Source of the DNA: Vesta saturnalis
Lineage: Eukaryota > Arthropoda > Insecta > Coleoptera > Lampyridae
Assembly: GCA_036346205.1 (NCBI GenBank)
Contig: JARFJB010001166.1
Location: forward strand, 11,698,501-11,762,500
Direction of reading: 5' to 3'
DNA length: 64,000 nucleotides
Shown: positions 10,561 through 22,044 of the stretch, in pieces
How the letters are laid out: each line of letters begins with the position of its first letter
Numbering within the stretch: position 1 is the stretch's first letter
Notes under the pieces: model-generated
Seen by the model: only the letters and a program-made list of their open reading frames with translations
The model's database searches: none
What the model was told of the DNA's origin: nothing
Position numbers and translations under genes: made by a program

Positions 10561-11095
10561 CCACAGGTTTTTCTCCTCAGGTGACCCCCCTTCTACTTGC
10601 GATTATAATGTGACGAAACCAGTTTTTTAATATGCTTCGAACGTTTCAAAATTTAATTTTCGTACCAATAGGGATGCTTTCGAGATATCGAGATTTTTAC
10701 TGAAAATATTAACGAAAATGATTAAAATAGCATATATCAAGTCGATCGAAGCCGTTTTTCTCCTAACCAGTGAGGTTTAGATATTCAAATGTCAGTCGCG
10801 TTTAAGTTAGGATCGTCGAAACCCACAAACACAACAAACTACGCCACTGGAATATTTCGACATATAACAGTTATATCAAAATTTAGCTTTCATGATGCAA
10901 TCTCACTTTTCTGAGTCGTATCGTCAGCTGCTATGGATTAATCGCAAAAAAGTATTTTTTTCTCAACTAAAACACCCCGTATCTCTGAAATGAAGGGAGC
11001 TAGGATCCACCTGCATAGGAATTTTTCTTATAATTTTCATTAGCACTATCTGCTGTCACAGTTTGTTACACCTACTCGGTGACACCCTGTATAGT
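10561..11095. mobile_element. Solo arm of an 'acaccctgtat'-ended element
   Basis: Non-coding DNA that ends ggtgacaccctgtat at 11079-11093. This is the terminus shared by many insect long-TIR Tc1/mariner elements. I found no matching opposite arm nearby, so it is probably a truncated copy. Confidence 0.4.
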
Positions 11096-11447
11096 CTGAA
11101 TTATCGTTAATTTTGTTCGAATTTTGTCTAAAAAGGAACTCCACCCAGTTGTCCCGAAATTTTATTTTTTAAAAGGTCATATGTTATATTAATTTTAGAA
11201 AAAAAATTTTTGGCTGAGAGCCTTAAACACAGTGACTATATGATATTTAAATTTAGTATGCAAAGCATGGCAAAAATTAAATTTAATATTTTTAGAATAT
11301 TGAACCTTTAATGTTTTAATACTATTATTAATGATAATACAATTGGCATAAATTTAAACAAAATTATTAATGTATTAGGAATGTTAAATAAAATTTGTAT
11401 ATATACACATAAATATATTGACAATTTAAACATCATTAATATAGATA

Positions 11448-12870
11448 CTAATCAATGTAGTTTTCACAATAATGATAATTGCTAAAATAATGTACAAAGC
11501 AAAGAGAAACTTTACACCAGCCACAAATAATGAATTTTAACTCTTCACAATCGTCACAATTCTTTAAATCTATGCTGAAGCAAAATTCAGCTGGAGTTTG
11601 GAAGGAAGGAGGAGGGTCCTCTAAATAACCTGCTTTAAACCAAGCGTATTTGGTAAGATTTTCAAATCTTGGAGAGCAAAATTGGTGGTGTTGTCCTTTT
11701 GTGACTTTTCCTGATTTAGAGGCAGCTAGATGAATATTTTCAGCATGAAATATGGTATTTTGGACAATAGGACCAAATTTTCCTTCTGATCCTTGTAAAA
11801 CAACATACATCCTTGGAAGCAATTTTCCATTGGCTTTTGATTTCCTTTTGATTAGATTTAACCTTCCACTTGTTTTTGACCTCGGCGCGCCAACCAAAGT
11901 TCTTCCCGTGTGCATCTCTTTATTGAATCCAGACTGGTCTGTGTTGAGTACAAAAGCTGGTCCATAATTCATAATAAATGGAATAGTATCTTGTACAAAA
12001 TTATCAGCAATTTTCTTAATTGTGGCTACATCCACCTTGCTGCCACTGTTGACAAATTTTGTTACATTTCTTGATACTATGTTATTTTTGTTCTTAAATT
12101 TGGCAAACCACTAGTGTGAAGCTTTAAATCCTAAAAAATAATTTAAAAAATTACTTAATAATTCTAAATTTAACATTAATAATTGTATTACCATTAATTT
12201 TCAAGCTTCTGTTACATTTGAGGGCCCACCTTTTTAGATCTCTATCATGTATAATGAAATTATTTTCTTTTGCTTTAATGAATTGGTCCAAAGTCATATT
12301 CCATAATTCCTTAAATTTTTCAACTCTTGACCCACCTACTTCTATTTGTTGTTTCCATCTATATAATTGCTTTTCATTGCTCACTTTCCTACATATTGAT
12401 TGAACAGAAGACAAACTCCTTCTGCCTTGCCCTCCGCCACTTCCGTCCTTTTTTCTTTTCTCCCAATAATTCACAGCATCTTTAGATTTTTTCGTAGCTG
12501 GGTTTGCCAAAAGTGAGTATATGGAATTATATAATGATTATGTATATAATATATCGTATATTTTTAATTAAAGTTAAATTAGTATTTAAGTATAAATTAA
12601 CATTTTAAATTAACTATTTACCAAACTCTATAGAATCATTAGATAAAATTTGTTCTTCTGCTTGACACTTCATCATTTAAAAAAATTAGGTCGCTCTCTG
12701 TATTAATTTCCAGAGCCCCAGTTAATAAATATTCATCGGCCGCTTCTAAATAATATAGATTATTTTATAAGTCTACATAAATTAATATATTTTAAAGTTT
12801 ACACACTCACCTTTAACAAATTTCATTAATTGGACATCACTTACTGTAATTTTTGTCTTTATATTCCGTT
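11448..12870 (-). pseudogene. DDE-type transposase with Cys/His-rich C-terminus, internally deleted
   Basis: Read on the - strand. An upstream exon-like piece (KITVSDVQLMKFVK, about 12813-12855) and a second piece (EAADEYLLTGALEINTESD, about 12685-12745) are separated by gtgagt-type donors. Then comes CRKVSNEKQLYRWKQQ with a following helix-turn-helix-like LKRWALKCNRSL (12151-12510). A DDE segment follows with NTDQSGFNKEMHTGRTL (first acidic residue) and GKFGP...ASKSGKVT. The frame then jumps to KYAWFKAGYL and a Cys/His cluster (C-x2-C ... C-x2-C ... H-x2-Y-H-Y-C). The stretch that should hold the second and third catalytic acids is missing. The family is Tc1/pogo-like by the first motif, but I cannot name it exactly. 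Confidence 0.55.
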
Positions 12871-13142
12871 TGTAATCATTTAACTACGTTCATTGGATTA
12901 TTCATTTTAAAATATTCAAAATATAATAGTTTTGAAATTTATTTTAATTGAAGTATTTAACTTTAATAATATATATAATATATATAAAAGGAAAAGAAGA
13001 GTAACTCGACTTTATAAGTCAAAGATTTGTCCCAACACAAAGACAAAGATGAGAAAGTAACTCAAGTCGTATACTAAAGAAGCTGACTCAATAGTCATAT
13101 TTGATCCTTTTAAAGAAAACGTTTTCTTTTCCAATTGCATTT

Positions 13143-13179
<37 letters not shown>

Positions 13180-13195
13180 GAACTTCACAATGTAT

Positions 13196-13234
<39 letters not shown>

Positions 13235-13272
13235 TTTTCTGCATATCTATATAAATTTTGTTTTAAATCGAT
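12871..13272. other. Non-coding interior of the outer transposon
   Basis: AT-rich, with two (TA)n runs at about 13144-13175 and 13199-13232. Nothing coding is seen. Confidence 0.6.
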
Positions 13273-13877
13273 AACAAGGTGTCCGAGAAAATGTGGGAAA
13301 TGTGGGAAGACGAAAAAATAACATGACAAGTTCCTATAATTTTTTTTCCTCCAGGCCCACCCTACGGAGATGTGAGCCCGTAAAGGACGCCGCTGGAAAT
13401 AAGTTTTTCTTGAATAACTTCTAAAGTACTTGATATAATTTAATAAAAATTCAGTATCATGGCCTCTAGTAAGGGCCTCTTAAAATAGTATCCTTGAAAC
13501 ATATTTAGCTTGTTTAGTTTACCAGGGATGGACTAAGTTGTACACCTTAACGCGTAAAGTTTTAACACCCTGCATGATAAAGATCTAAAAAAACTTGAAC
13601 CTTTACCTAAAAAAAGGTATATTTGTTTAATATCGATAAAATGAACTATTTTCGAGAAAAAAAATAATATACGAATTAATGTTTCATAATTAATAAATTA
13701 TACAAAAAAAATTAAGCCAGTATTTTTTCGAATTTTTATGAGAAAACACTCCTTTAATAATAAATTAGAAAAACCAAATTAAACATATTAATAATTATTT
13801 ATGAAAATGTAAACTTTTACCATTATCACTCATAATAAAATACTTTTTAATGGTGTAATTTAAATTATACAATCTAA

Positions 13878-13916
13878 ACGTTTTGATAACACTTACAGTT
13901 ATCTTCGTCAGTAGTA
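13878..13916 (-). ncRNA. Hammerhead-like ribozyme motif, mutated copy
   Basis: Reverse-complement partner of the motif at 14109-14143. The CTGACGA block and stem II are kept, but the GAAAC block reads CAAAAC. The invariant G12 is lost, so this copy should be inactive if the model is right. Confidence 0.5.
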
Positions 13917-14108
13917 ATATTTGTTAAAAATTGTTAAAGATGTAAACAATTTTGTCAAATTAATTAGAAAATAAAAATTTTAACGTGATTTGGTTTAAAC
14001 ATTCTGGTCCTAATTTTGTGAAATTCTACTGTTGCATTTATGTTTTAATTTTTCAACTTTGACAAAATTGTTTACAACATCTTTAACAATTTTTAACAAA
14101 TATTACTA

Positions 14109-14143
14109 CTGACGAAGATAACTGTAAGTGTTATCGAAACGTT
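14109..14143 (+). ncRNA. Hammerhead-like ribozyme motif (Penelope-type)
   Basis: CTGACGA (14109-14115) matches CUGANGA. One extra A follows, then stem II GATAAC/GTTATC with a 7-base loop, then GAA and the self-complementary ACGT that would form the two-pair stem III seen in Penelope-type hammerheads. U follows as the cleavage nucleotide. The flanking TAG (after) and CTA (before) can pair as the start of stem I. The extra A relative to the textbook core is shared with the other copies here. Activity is not shown. Confidence 0.6.
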
Positions 14144-14524
14144 TAGATTGTATAATTTAAATTACACCATTATAAAATCCTAAAATATTTTAATCTTAAT
14201 TATTTAAAAAATGTTGCAAACTTAAGTGAGTTTATTGACTCACGAGGTATAATTTTATTTCTTGTTCATTTAATTTATCTTCACTCAAAAAAACATATGT
14301 CAAACATTCCTATGATACGAAATAAATAAATAACCTGCGTTTTAGAACTTGACATTTGTCACATCGCTGATACATTGATCGACGTTAATTTACTGATTTT
14401 TGGATTTCACGGAGCCCATGTTGAACCCACTTATGAAGTTTTTAATTAAATGAAAATGGAACATAAATTCGTTTATTCCTTTTTTTTCTCGAAAATAGTT
14501 AATTTTATCGATATTAAAGAAGTA

Positions 14525-17161
14525 CCGTATAGTTGGGTGATTTGACTGCTATTTTGACTTGAATTCAATAATATCTGCCATATCCATAAATATATCATAA
14601 AACAAAAAATATGGTGTTATGCCACTTTTTGAAAAGAATAGAACCTGTATAAAAGAGTTTTGTAAAACAAAAAAAATGAAAAAAAAAAATAAAAACCCTG
14701 TTTTTCGTCACCCTGCCTGTTGGGTGACCAACATGTAAGCAAAGATCAGTGTAAATGACAAGTAAAACTGTTCTATAGGCGACTTGACATCAATTTTAAC
14801 TTTTTAAAAAAGTATGTTTCCATTGTACAGGGTGAAAAAAATTTTTGAGACCATTTATTTCAAAAAAGAAACGTTTATTCTGACAAGATACAAAAATAAT
14901 TTAAAAACCAAGGTATTCTCAAAAAGTTAACATCATAATAATACTTAAACCTAAATTGACAATATTTTTACAAATGTAGTTAACATATTTGTTTATGAAG
15001 CATTGTCATCTACCAAATTTGAAACGTTCTCGGCGAAGGAGCTGTGTAGTTGGCAGACATACGACCTCATTTCTGTGCACCATCGATTCGTCTATTACGT
15101 TAGGATATGAAAAAAGTTTCTTTTGTACCCACAGTTTTTCGTAGGAATTTTACTAGAAGGTACTCTTCATCAATGACTTGGCAGATTTCTCCAACACATT
15201 TTACAAGCCGTTTCTCTGTATGAAATTTCACAAGAACAAACTCTCCACATTGAAATGAGTGTCGTTCCACAGGTTCTCCATTTTGCTTGTTGTCTTCATT
15301 TCGCATTTGTAAATTATCCTCGGACTCAATATCACTGGACTCTTCTTCGTCGGTCTCGTCTTCAAGCTCTATATCATCTATCTCACTTTCAGAAGAAAGT
15401 TCGGATTTATTGGACTTGCGTGGCCTCGGATTTTTTTTAACAATTTTGTTTTGCTCAGATAGTTGTACTGGCACCGTTGTCTCGTCTATTTTTCTGCTTC
15501 TAAATCTTCTAGAGAGATGCTCTCCCTGGAGCAACATTTAGTTCCTTCTGTCTGCCGGACTTACTGGGTTTTACATTTCTTGCTGTTTCAAACATATCTT
15601 TTAACACATTGGCAATTTTCGCAGGCCTGTGTTGAGAAGGGATTCGTCGTAAAACAGCTTCTCGATCGATAGGAATAAGTCCTGTCGCTTTGAACCCGGA
15701 TTTTATGTTATCAGCATTTTTTGCACCTAGTTCTACTAATGTTGCTTTGAGTAGACTTTTGTTATGGGGCCAGGTTGTGTTTGCTTCCATTTAGTTAAAG
15801 AGACCTCCATTTACCCTTCAGTGGTCTGAAATAGCAAACATCTAGCGGTTGCGTTAGATGTGTACTATTGGGGGGCAAAAGAACAAAGCGATTATTATTG
15901 TTTTGGCACTCCTGTATGACAGTGATGCTAATGTGGCTGGCTAAATTGTCACCGATCAACACCTTCGGTCCTTCAAGTTTTTTAAAATAAGGGAGCACGA
16001 TACCAGTCTTCGAGTAGGTGTAGATCAAATCATCCAGATTTGCTGCGATTGTACCGCGCCTTTTCGGGACCATTTGCTGTCCATGTAGACCACAGCTGAT
16101 CTGCCTTATATACAATATAAGGCGGCAACATAATTCCTGATCCACTAACGGAAAACGTCACACTCGTTGAAGATTTTATGTGGTCCATAATTTTTTCGGC
16201 ATGTTTAGCTGTGCGTCGAACAAAAACTTTTGTTCGTCCAGGGTCATCGGTAAAACATGTCTCGTCATAATTGACGATATTTTCGTCAGGAATCTCTTTT
16301 AAAGTAACAGCCAACTTATCAAAATATTCGCTTAAAATGTCAATAGAAACAGCAGCACGATTTCGCTTTATATTTTCTGATAGGCGAATGGATAGCTCGC
16401 TATGACGAGTAATAAACACGTAGTACCAACTATTACCCGGTCTGTTATCGGTAAAAGCACCTAATCTTCGTCCTTGTCTGTTTAAATAATTTCGAACCAG
16501 ATCTTTAATATTGTCTTTATCTAAGGGAAATCCCCACTCTGCAGCAAATAAAACAGCATCTTTTAGAACCACTTCCTCTTCCGTTATCAATGAAGTCTGG
16601 CCCCCATAAGTTTTCATATTTTTATTTTTAAGTTTTCGATATAATGTCGATTTTGATATCCCTGTATTTCTTGAAGCCTCCGCCAATGTCCATCTACCAG
16701 TGTGTATATTTGTTAAGGCTTTTTCTAATCCATCTTTAGTAAAATTATTTGACATTTTTGGACATTTTGTCAAGTCACCCAAAGTCTGTAACAAAAAATG
16801 TAAAAAAGCATTACTTAACCTCAAAAAATAAAGTCAAAAGACCTGGGGTTCAGAACCCGTTGAGAAGACAATAAACTATTGTAAAAAAACTTTACGTGTA
16901 ATTTGCTCATATGGATACCTGAGGATGACCTTAATTATATAGCATATCAAAAACCGTGGTTTTCTTACCTATTATTCAGTATTTTTAGGAGCCAGATAAA
17001 ACACCTGTTTACAACATTTAGCTACTGAAAACATTACGGAATACTTTAGAAATTTTTCTGAAGTTTGGGCGTTTACCAAAAAGATGGCAACAGTAGTTCC
17101 AAAAATAAATGTCACACTGCGTCAAGTTACCCCTACGATTTCAAGTCACCCAACTCTACGG
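14525..17161 (-). mobile_element. pogo-like DNA transposon with TA target duplication
   Basis: The terminal inverted repeats ccgta(t/g)agttgggtga(t/c)ttga (21 bases, two differences) lie at 14525-14545 and 17141-17161. They are flanked by TA on both sides (14523-14524 and 17162-17163). The 2.64 kb element carries a nearly complete pogo transposase on the - strand (15109-16755). Removing it and one TA restores the arm of the surrounding inverted-repeat element, which shows it arrived later. Confidence 0.9.
15109..16755 (-). pseudogene. pogo-family transposase, nearly intact, frameshifted
   Basis: I take the ATG at 16755 (MSNNFTKDGLEKAL). The N-terminus is a psq-type helix-turn-helix (WTLAEASRNTGISKSTLYRKLK). 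The catalytic acids sit in NYDETCF (about 16260), GDNLASH (about 15940) and QPLD (about 15840). There are 35 residues between the last two, a DD35D pattern. Frameshifts occur near 16035-16120 (after PYIVYKADQLW), near 15790 and near 15520. The downstream frames supply ATGLIPIDREAVLRRIP and a C-terminal acidic stretch (SSESEIDDIELEDETDEEESS) typical of this group. Few lesions suggest recent loss of activity. The neighbouring TIRs and TA duplication identify it as the element's own gene. Confidence 0.85.
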
Positions 17162-17930
17162 TATACCTTTTTTTTAGAGAAAAGTTCTAACTATCCAAAA
17201 ATATTTTTTTTAAATCTTTATCATACAGGGTGTTAAAAATTTAGGCTTTAAGGTGTACGACTTAGTCCATCCCTAGCAAGCTAAACAAGCTAAATATGTT
17301 TCTAGGATACTATTTTAAGAGGCCCTTACTAGCGGCCATCATACTGAATTTTTATTAAGTTATGTCAAGTACTTTAAAAGTTAAAAACTTATTTCCAGCG
17401 GCGTCCTTTAGGGGCTCACATCTCTGCAGGGAGGGTCTGGAGGAAAAAAAATTATAGTAACTTGTCTTTTCGTCTTCTATCTAAATCCGAGAGATTTCCC
17501 ACATTTTTCCGGACACCCTGTATATGTATACATTTTTAATGCAATTCTAGCAAGCATTTCTTTATCTAGGGACAAATCTCGCTTTCAGGCAATCATAAAC
17601 TTTGAGTCTCTTCATTTCTAATTTTATACCTATACCCATCAATACATGTTAGTATGTAATGTAAATATTGTAAGAAAATTCTTGCTTTCCTTACAGATGA
17701 TCACGCATAAGTTAAATGATCATTTATTAATAGATTAACATTGAATATTTTTTAAAAATATAATTATTATTAATTTCCATATGCTTTGCATACTAAATTT
17801 AAATATCATATAGTCACTTTGTTTAAGGCGCTCGGAAAAAACTTTTTTTCTAAAATTAATATAACATAAGACCTTTTTTTAAAAAATAAGATTTCAGGGA
17901 AAAGTCCGGGACAACTGGGTAAAGTTCGTT

Positions 17931-19529
17931 TTAAGGGAGAACTCGGGTAACCTAATTTTTTAGATATTTCGACAATTTTTAACAATATCGATTTTTGAAA
18001 ATAAGAAAGCGTTAATTTTTTAACATCTTAAAATGGGGTTTTTTTGTTTTGTTTGTTTATGGCGTATTTTAATACCTTGCGTCACAAAACCATGATTATA
18101 TAACAGAGCATCTTGCAAAAAAAAAACCTCAAACCTACAGCCATAAGTAAAAATCACTAATATACCCACCATATTGTTTTTATAGATACAATTCAAAATT
18201 ATTTGGTAAAAATTAAAATACCAGGGCTTTTAAATACAATTAAACTAAATCAGTGCACTACATCTCTAATTACTTTTAACAAATTGGTGTTATAAAACTT
18301 TTATAACAAAATGCCGCATATTCAAGGCTATTTTTAAGATATTATCAACAACAATTTAAAATAATAGCTACTAAATGTATTTATTATAGTAATTAAACGG
18401 TTTTTTAATAACCATACATTGTGTTTCTATAATTATAGGGTTTTTACGTCCCTGTAAGTCCCGTTTAAACTACTTTCATTGCAAAAATGGGCAAAAATTG
18501 TTTCGTTGTTTATTTCAGTTTTGCGCAACAATCCTAAAGGTTCCCAAATAATAATTAAATTAATTTACATTTATTACCACGGAGACTATAGTTATCAAAA
18601 AAACACACATTTATAGTAATTTTTTTATTCCATGTAATTTGGTAAATCCTAAAAGATACCATCATATCTTAAACGGAAAAATATACTCTGAAATTTCATT
18701 CTATTTGGTTCAAGTAGTCATTTTGATATGTTTTTTGTGATTTGATAATGCAATGATAAGGTGTGAAAGTACCTAAATCATGCATTCAAATATGTAAAAT
18801 AAATTTTTTATATTCTACTTATTTTGTTTAATCATTATTTTCACATTTTTTTTTAATATTATACCAATTAGATGTATGCGTATTTACATAAAAGATGGTT
18901 TCAACGGGCGTTTAATTTGCATAAAAGAAATCGATGACAAAATTAATCGATTGTGTTATAAAATCTAATTAACATCTGTTCTTGCACCTTCAAGTAAAAT
19001 TTTATAACCAACCGAAAACTATCTCATTAATAATTTGTATGCGATTCCACCTTATTTAATATTCACAGGATATTCTAACATTTTTGTTATGGTGTCGATC
19101 TACATTATTACAAAAGGTTTTGAAATCTAGAACACGTTGGATGTCTTTATTTGGCAACAGCGCCTACACAATCAAAACTAAGGTACGAGCCATTAACCTT
19201 CATCTTCTTTATGAAAGCATTAATTTAAAGAATATTTAATGAATTATTATGCTTTCACAATTTGCTTACTAAATGGAATGAGACCTGATAAAAAATGTTT
19301 TTCTGTATTTCCTACGTTCTTGTTTTCGAAGGCCAAGCAGGAAAACAACAAATGCTAATTGTACTCAATGACCATGGTTACAGGAAACCATAACTTCTTA
19401 TTTATGGTTAAAATATTTATTTTAATTATTAATAAACTTTAATTCATATAATTATACTGTAAATTGAAAGATGCGTTGGTAAACTAACAGAATCAAACAA
19501 TTTTGTGGTATTTAAGGCTGTTTTGTTCA
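17931..19529. other. Intron DNA, nothing recognised
   Basis: About 1.6 kb of AT-rich sequence without convincing ORFs, inverted repeats or tandem repeats that I can see. Confidence 0.5.
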
Positions 19530-20310
19530 ACTTAGAAAGGGCAATGAGGCATTAGAGACTTATTCTTTGATTGGTTTGGCCTATGGTGGGCACATGGTAT
19601 TTCGTTCACTGATTTTCGAGTTGAATTTTGGTTTTTGGATTGCGTATCTTTGTTAATATTTTTCGGCACAGTTCCAAATATTGTTGTGATGTTGTTTTTG
19701 CAGAGTACTTTGTTAATTCTGTCTGTCGTTCCTTTGATGTATGGCAGACGTGCTTTACCTATTGGTTTCACTTCGAATTCTTCTGTGACTTATATTCTCG
19801 ATCTAGAAGCTGCTTTAAGATTCACTAATAACGCTCTCTCCAGTTTGTCCATTTCTTTTTTTCTGTTCTTCTTGTCTACTAGTCTTTTTTATTTCGTCAT
19901 TAGAGCTATTTTATCACTGTTTGTAACTGTGAAGAATGTTGATGAGATTCAACGTAGAGGTATCTGTCCGTATGGTTGCCTTCCTGTGGATGATGTATCC
20001 TATTTATCCGTTCTCTTTCATGTAAACCAAAACATCTGAGAACGGCAGTTGGTACTCGTTCTCCAATTCCATCGTAAATTTTATTTTGTTCCGTACACTG
20101 TTTATGTGGTCCAAAAGTAGTTTTTGCTTTTCTTCTCCGTGATTCCATATCACAAACATGTCATCTACATATCTTAGCCATGGCGCGTTGTCATGAATAT
20201 GAACTTAATCGAGAAAGAGATTTTTTAAATATTTGACCACCAACGCCTCCTATTGAGGTGGCCAATATCCATAAACCCGATGGTAACCAAGATCAACCTG
20301 CGTTCCAAAT
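19530..20310 (-). pseudogene. Penelope-like reverse transcriptase fragment
   Basis: Read on the - strand. RYVDDMFVIW (catalytic YVDD, about 20160-20190) is followed by a KIKFTMELEN-like segment, then DRYLYVESHQHSSQLQTVIK (about 19915-19970). Next come LPYIKGTTDRINKVL (about 19680-19740) and the beginning of the GIY-YIG region (NEIPC..., about 19570). The order matches the Penelope copy at 37938-39008. Several frameshifts and stops are present. The 5' part and most of the endonuclease domain are missing. Confidence 0.7.
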
Positions 20311-21011
20311 ATGAGGTCGATCGGTAAAACGGTGTGGCCTGTTAGTAGTTACAAACAGGCGCATGTTATAAATGTACATATACAGGGTGGCCCACTTAAG
20401 CCGGATTGCTCCATAACTCCCTTACTATTACAAATACGAAAAAATGTCATATAAAAGTTGTCCACAATCATAAACTACACGTTTTAAAATTATTTTCATA
20501 AATGGCGGACTTCCGGTTATACCGGAAACTCATGCCAACTTCGTTATTTTAAATAGAACAACCTATACATTATTACATTTTTGAATTCCTCGTTGAGTTT
20601 AAAGGTCACTTTAATAACCATTTTATAGAAAAAATGACGTTTGCAGTGCCTCCGAGAACTTTCAATATCTCGAAGACGGATACCGGTAGAGAGATGTGGC
20701 TTTTGTTTTTTACTTCCGAGAAGGGTACCGCATCATTCTCATTCATTGCCAAAAATCTTGCTTTTAGAATTCAATCATTTCAATCATTTCGTTTCCATTG
20801 ATGTAACATTATCGATATTTTGGAGTGATGGTTTTCGAGATATTCATATTTTTATCTAATTTCAGTTTTTATTGCGCATTGCCGCGCTGCTTTGGAAAGC
20901 GTTTGTCAATTGTTTTAAAGAACTGATAAGAAACGTCAGTTTCTCGAGCTTATGTTGTGCTTTGCTGTCTTGTGTAGCAGTTTAAGTGTTTTTACAAGAC
21001 ATTTCCATTAA

Positions 21012-21098
21012 AATGTTGTTGTCCGACGCAGAGTTGATCGACATGACTTTCATTCTTGGAGAATGCCAAAGAAATGCGTTATTAGCGTCAAGAAATGC
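21012..21098 (+). pseudogene. mariner transposase N-terminus, left-arm copy
   Basis: The ATG at 21012 gives MLLSDAELIDMTFILGECQR and about ten more residues, then homology stops. It matches the start of the transposase at 36209-37252 (AEMVDMIFVLG, then the LLARRLYQQRFPERR helix region). It is a 5' end duplicated in inverse orientation by the palindrome. Confidence 0.65.
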
Positions 21099-21189
21099 AC
21101 AAGAAATACACAATAAATACATAAGGAACGATCAATAAATACACAAGGACAATTACTTAACGGTTACAGAAGATATACAAAAGGAATGT

Positions 21190-21405
21190 ACAAGAAATAT
21201 AGGTTATCCTGTTGACACGTTCCCTTGTTTGATACTGCACGCGTCCGGTGTTTGTAAAACGTTGTAACAACTTTTGAAAGGCTGTTTCTCGGGAAAGTCT
21301 TCGTTCAGGATACCGTACCGCATAAATCCTTGACGCCAATAACGCATTTCTTTGGCATTCTCCAAGAATGAAAGTCATGTCGGACAACAACACTTTAATG
21401 GAAAT
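21190..21405 (-). pseudogene. mariner transposase N-terminus, right-arm copy
   Basis: The - strand copy is longer than the left-arm one: LSDMTFILGECQRNALLAS, then IYAVRYPERRLSRETAFQKL and LQRFTNTGRVQYQTRERVNR. This is the N-terminal helix-turn-helix of a mariner-type transposase. The rest of the protein, including all catalytic residues, is absent. Confidence 0.65.
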
Positions 21406-22044
21406 GTCTTGTAGAAACACTTAAACTGATACACAAGACAGCAAAGCAGAAGTTTGAGAAACTGACGTTTCTTATCAGTTGTTTAAAACAATTGACAAAC
21501 GTTTTCCAAAGCACCGCGGCAATGCGCAATAAAAACTGAAATTAGATAAAAATGTGAATATCTCGAAAACTATCACTCCAAAATATCGATAATGTTACAT
21601 CAATGGAAAGGAAATTTAATTTCTATCTGCTGATGTAAGAAAATATGGGTGGTTCCATTTAAAAAAATCAAGTTATCCATGTTTGAAAAAATTATTTTCG
21701 GAGCGATAGAAATTATTGAATTCTAAAAGCAAGATTTTTGGCAATGAATGAGAATGATGCGGTACCCTTTTCGGAAGTAAAAAACGAAAGCCACATCTCT
21801 CTACCGGTATCCGTCTTCGAGATATTGAAAGTTTTCGGAGGCACTGCAAACGTCATTTTTTCTACAAAATGTCAAATAGCTCAGAACCAATGCGACGTAG
21901 ACCCATAGTATGGTTATTAAAGTGACCTTTAAATTGAATGATGAATTCAAAAATGTAATAATATATAGGTTGTTCTATTTAAAATAACGAAGTTGGCATG
22001 AGTTTCCGGTATAACCGGAAGCCCGGCATTTCTGAAAATAATTT

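Larger units (their letters stand above)
13849..14171. repeat. Palindrome (112-base arms) with hammerhead-like motifs and a LINE scrap in the loop
   Basis: Arms 13849-13959 and 14058-14171 are reverse complements with few differences. Both carry the hammerhead-like motif, one per strand. The loop (about 13965-14045) matches the endonuclease region of the LINE at about 44115-44190. Shared text includes acgtgatttgg, tctggtcctaattttgtgaa and attctactgttgcattta. This suggests that two Penelope-type tails flank a captured LINE fragment. Confidence 0.75.
13273..17521. mobile_element. Long-inverted-repeat element (MITE/foldback-like), split by a pogo insertion
   Basis: The left arm (about 13273-13700) is repeated in reverse complement at about 14430-14522 plus 17164-17521. 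Matching phrases include ggtgtccg, aatgtgggaa, ggcgtcctttaggggctcac against gtgagcccgtaaaggacgcc, and gatggactaagttgtacacc against ggtgtacgacttagtccatc. The right arm is interrupted exactly by the pogo element 14525-17161. Without it the element would be about 1.6 kb. Its centre holds the hammerhead-bearing palindrome 13849-14171. No transposase of its own is seen. Confidence 0.75.
11132..17930 (-). mobile_element. Outer DNA transposon with ~140-base TIRs, host to nested insertions
   Basis: The left arm 11132-11268 and right arm 17781-17930 are reverse complements. Shared phrases are cacccagttgtcccg (one base different on the right), ggtc-tatgttatattaatttta, and agtgactatatgatattt to aaagcat. 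Between them lie this element's own broken transposase (about 11448-12870, - strand) and a second, complete inverted-repeat element (13273-17521) that itself contains a palindrome and a pogo element. The exact outer ends and target duplication were not resolved. Confidence 0.7.
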
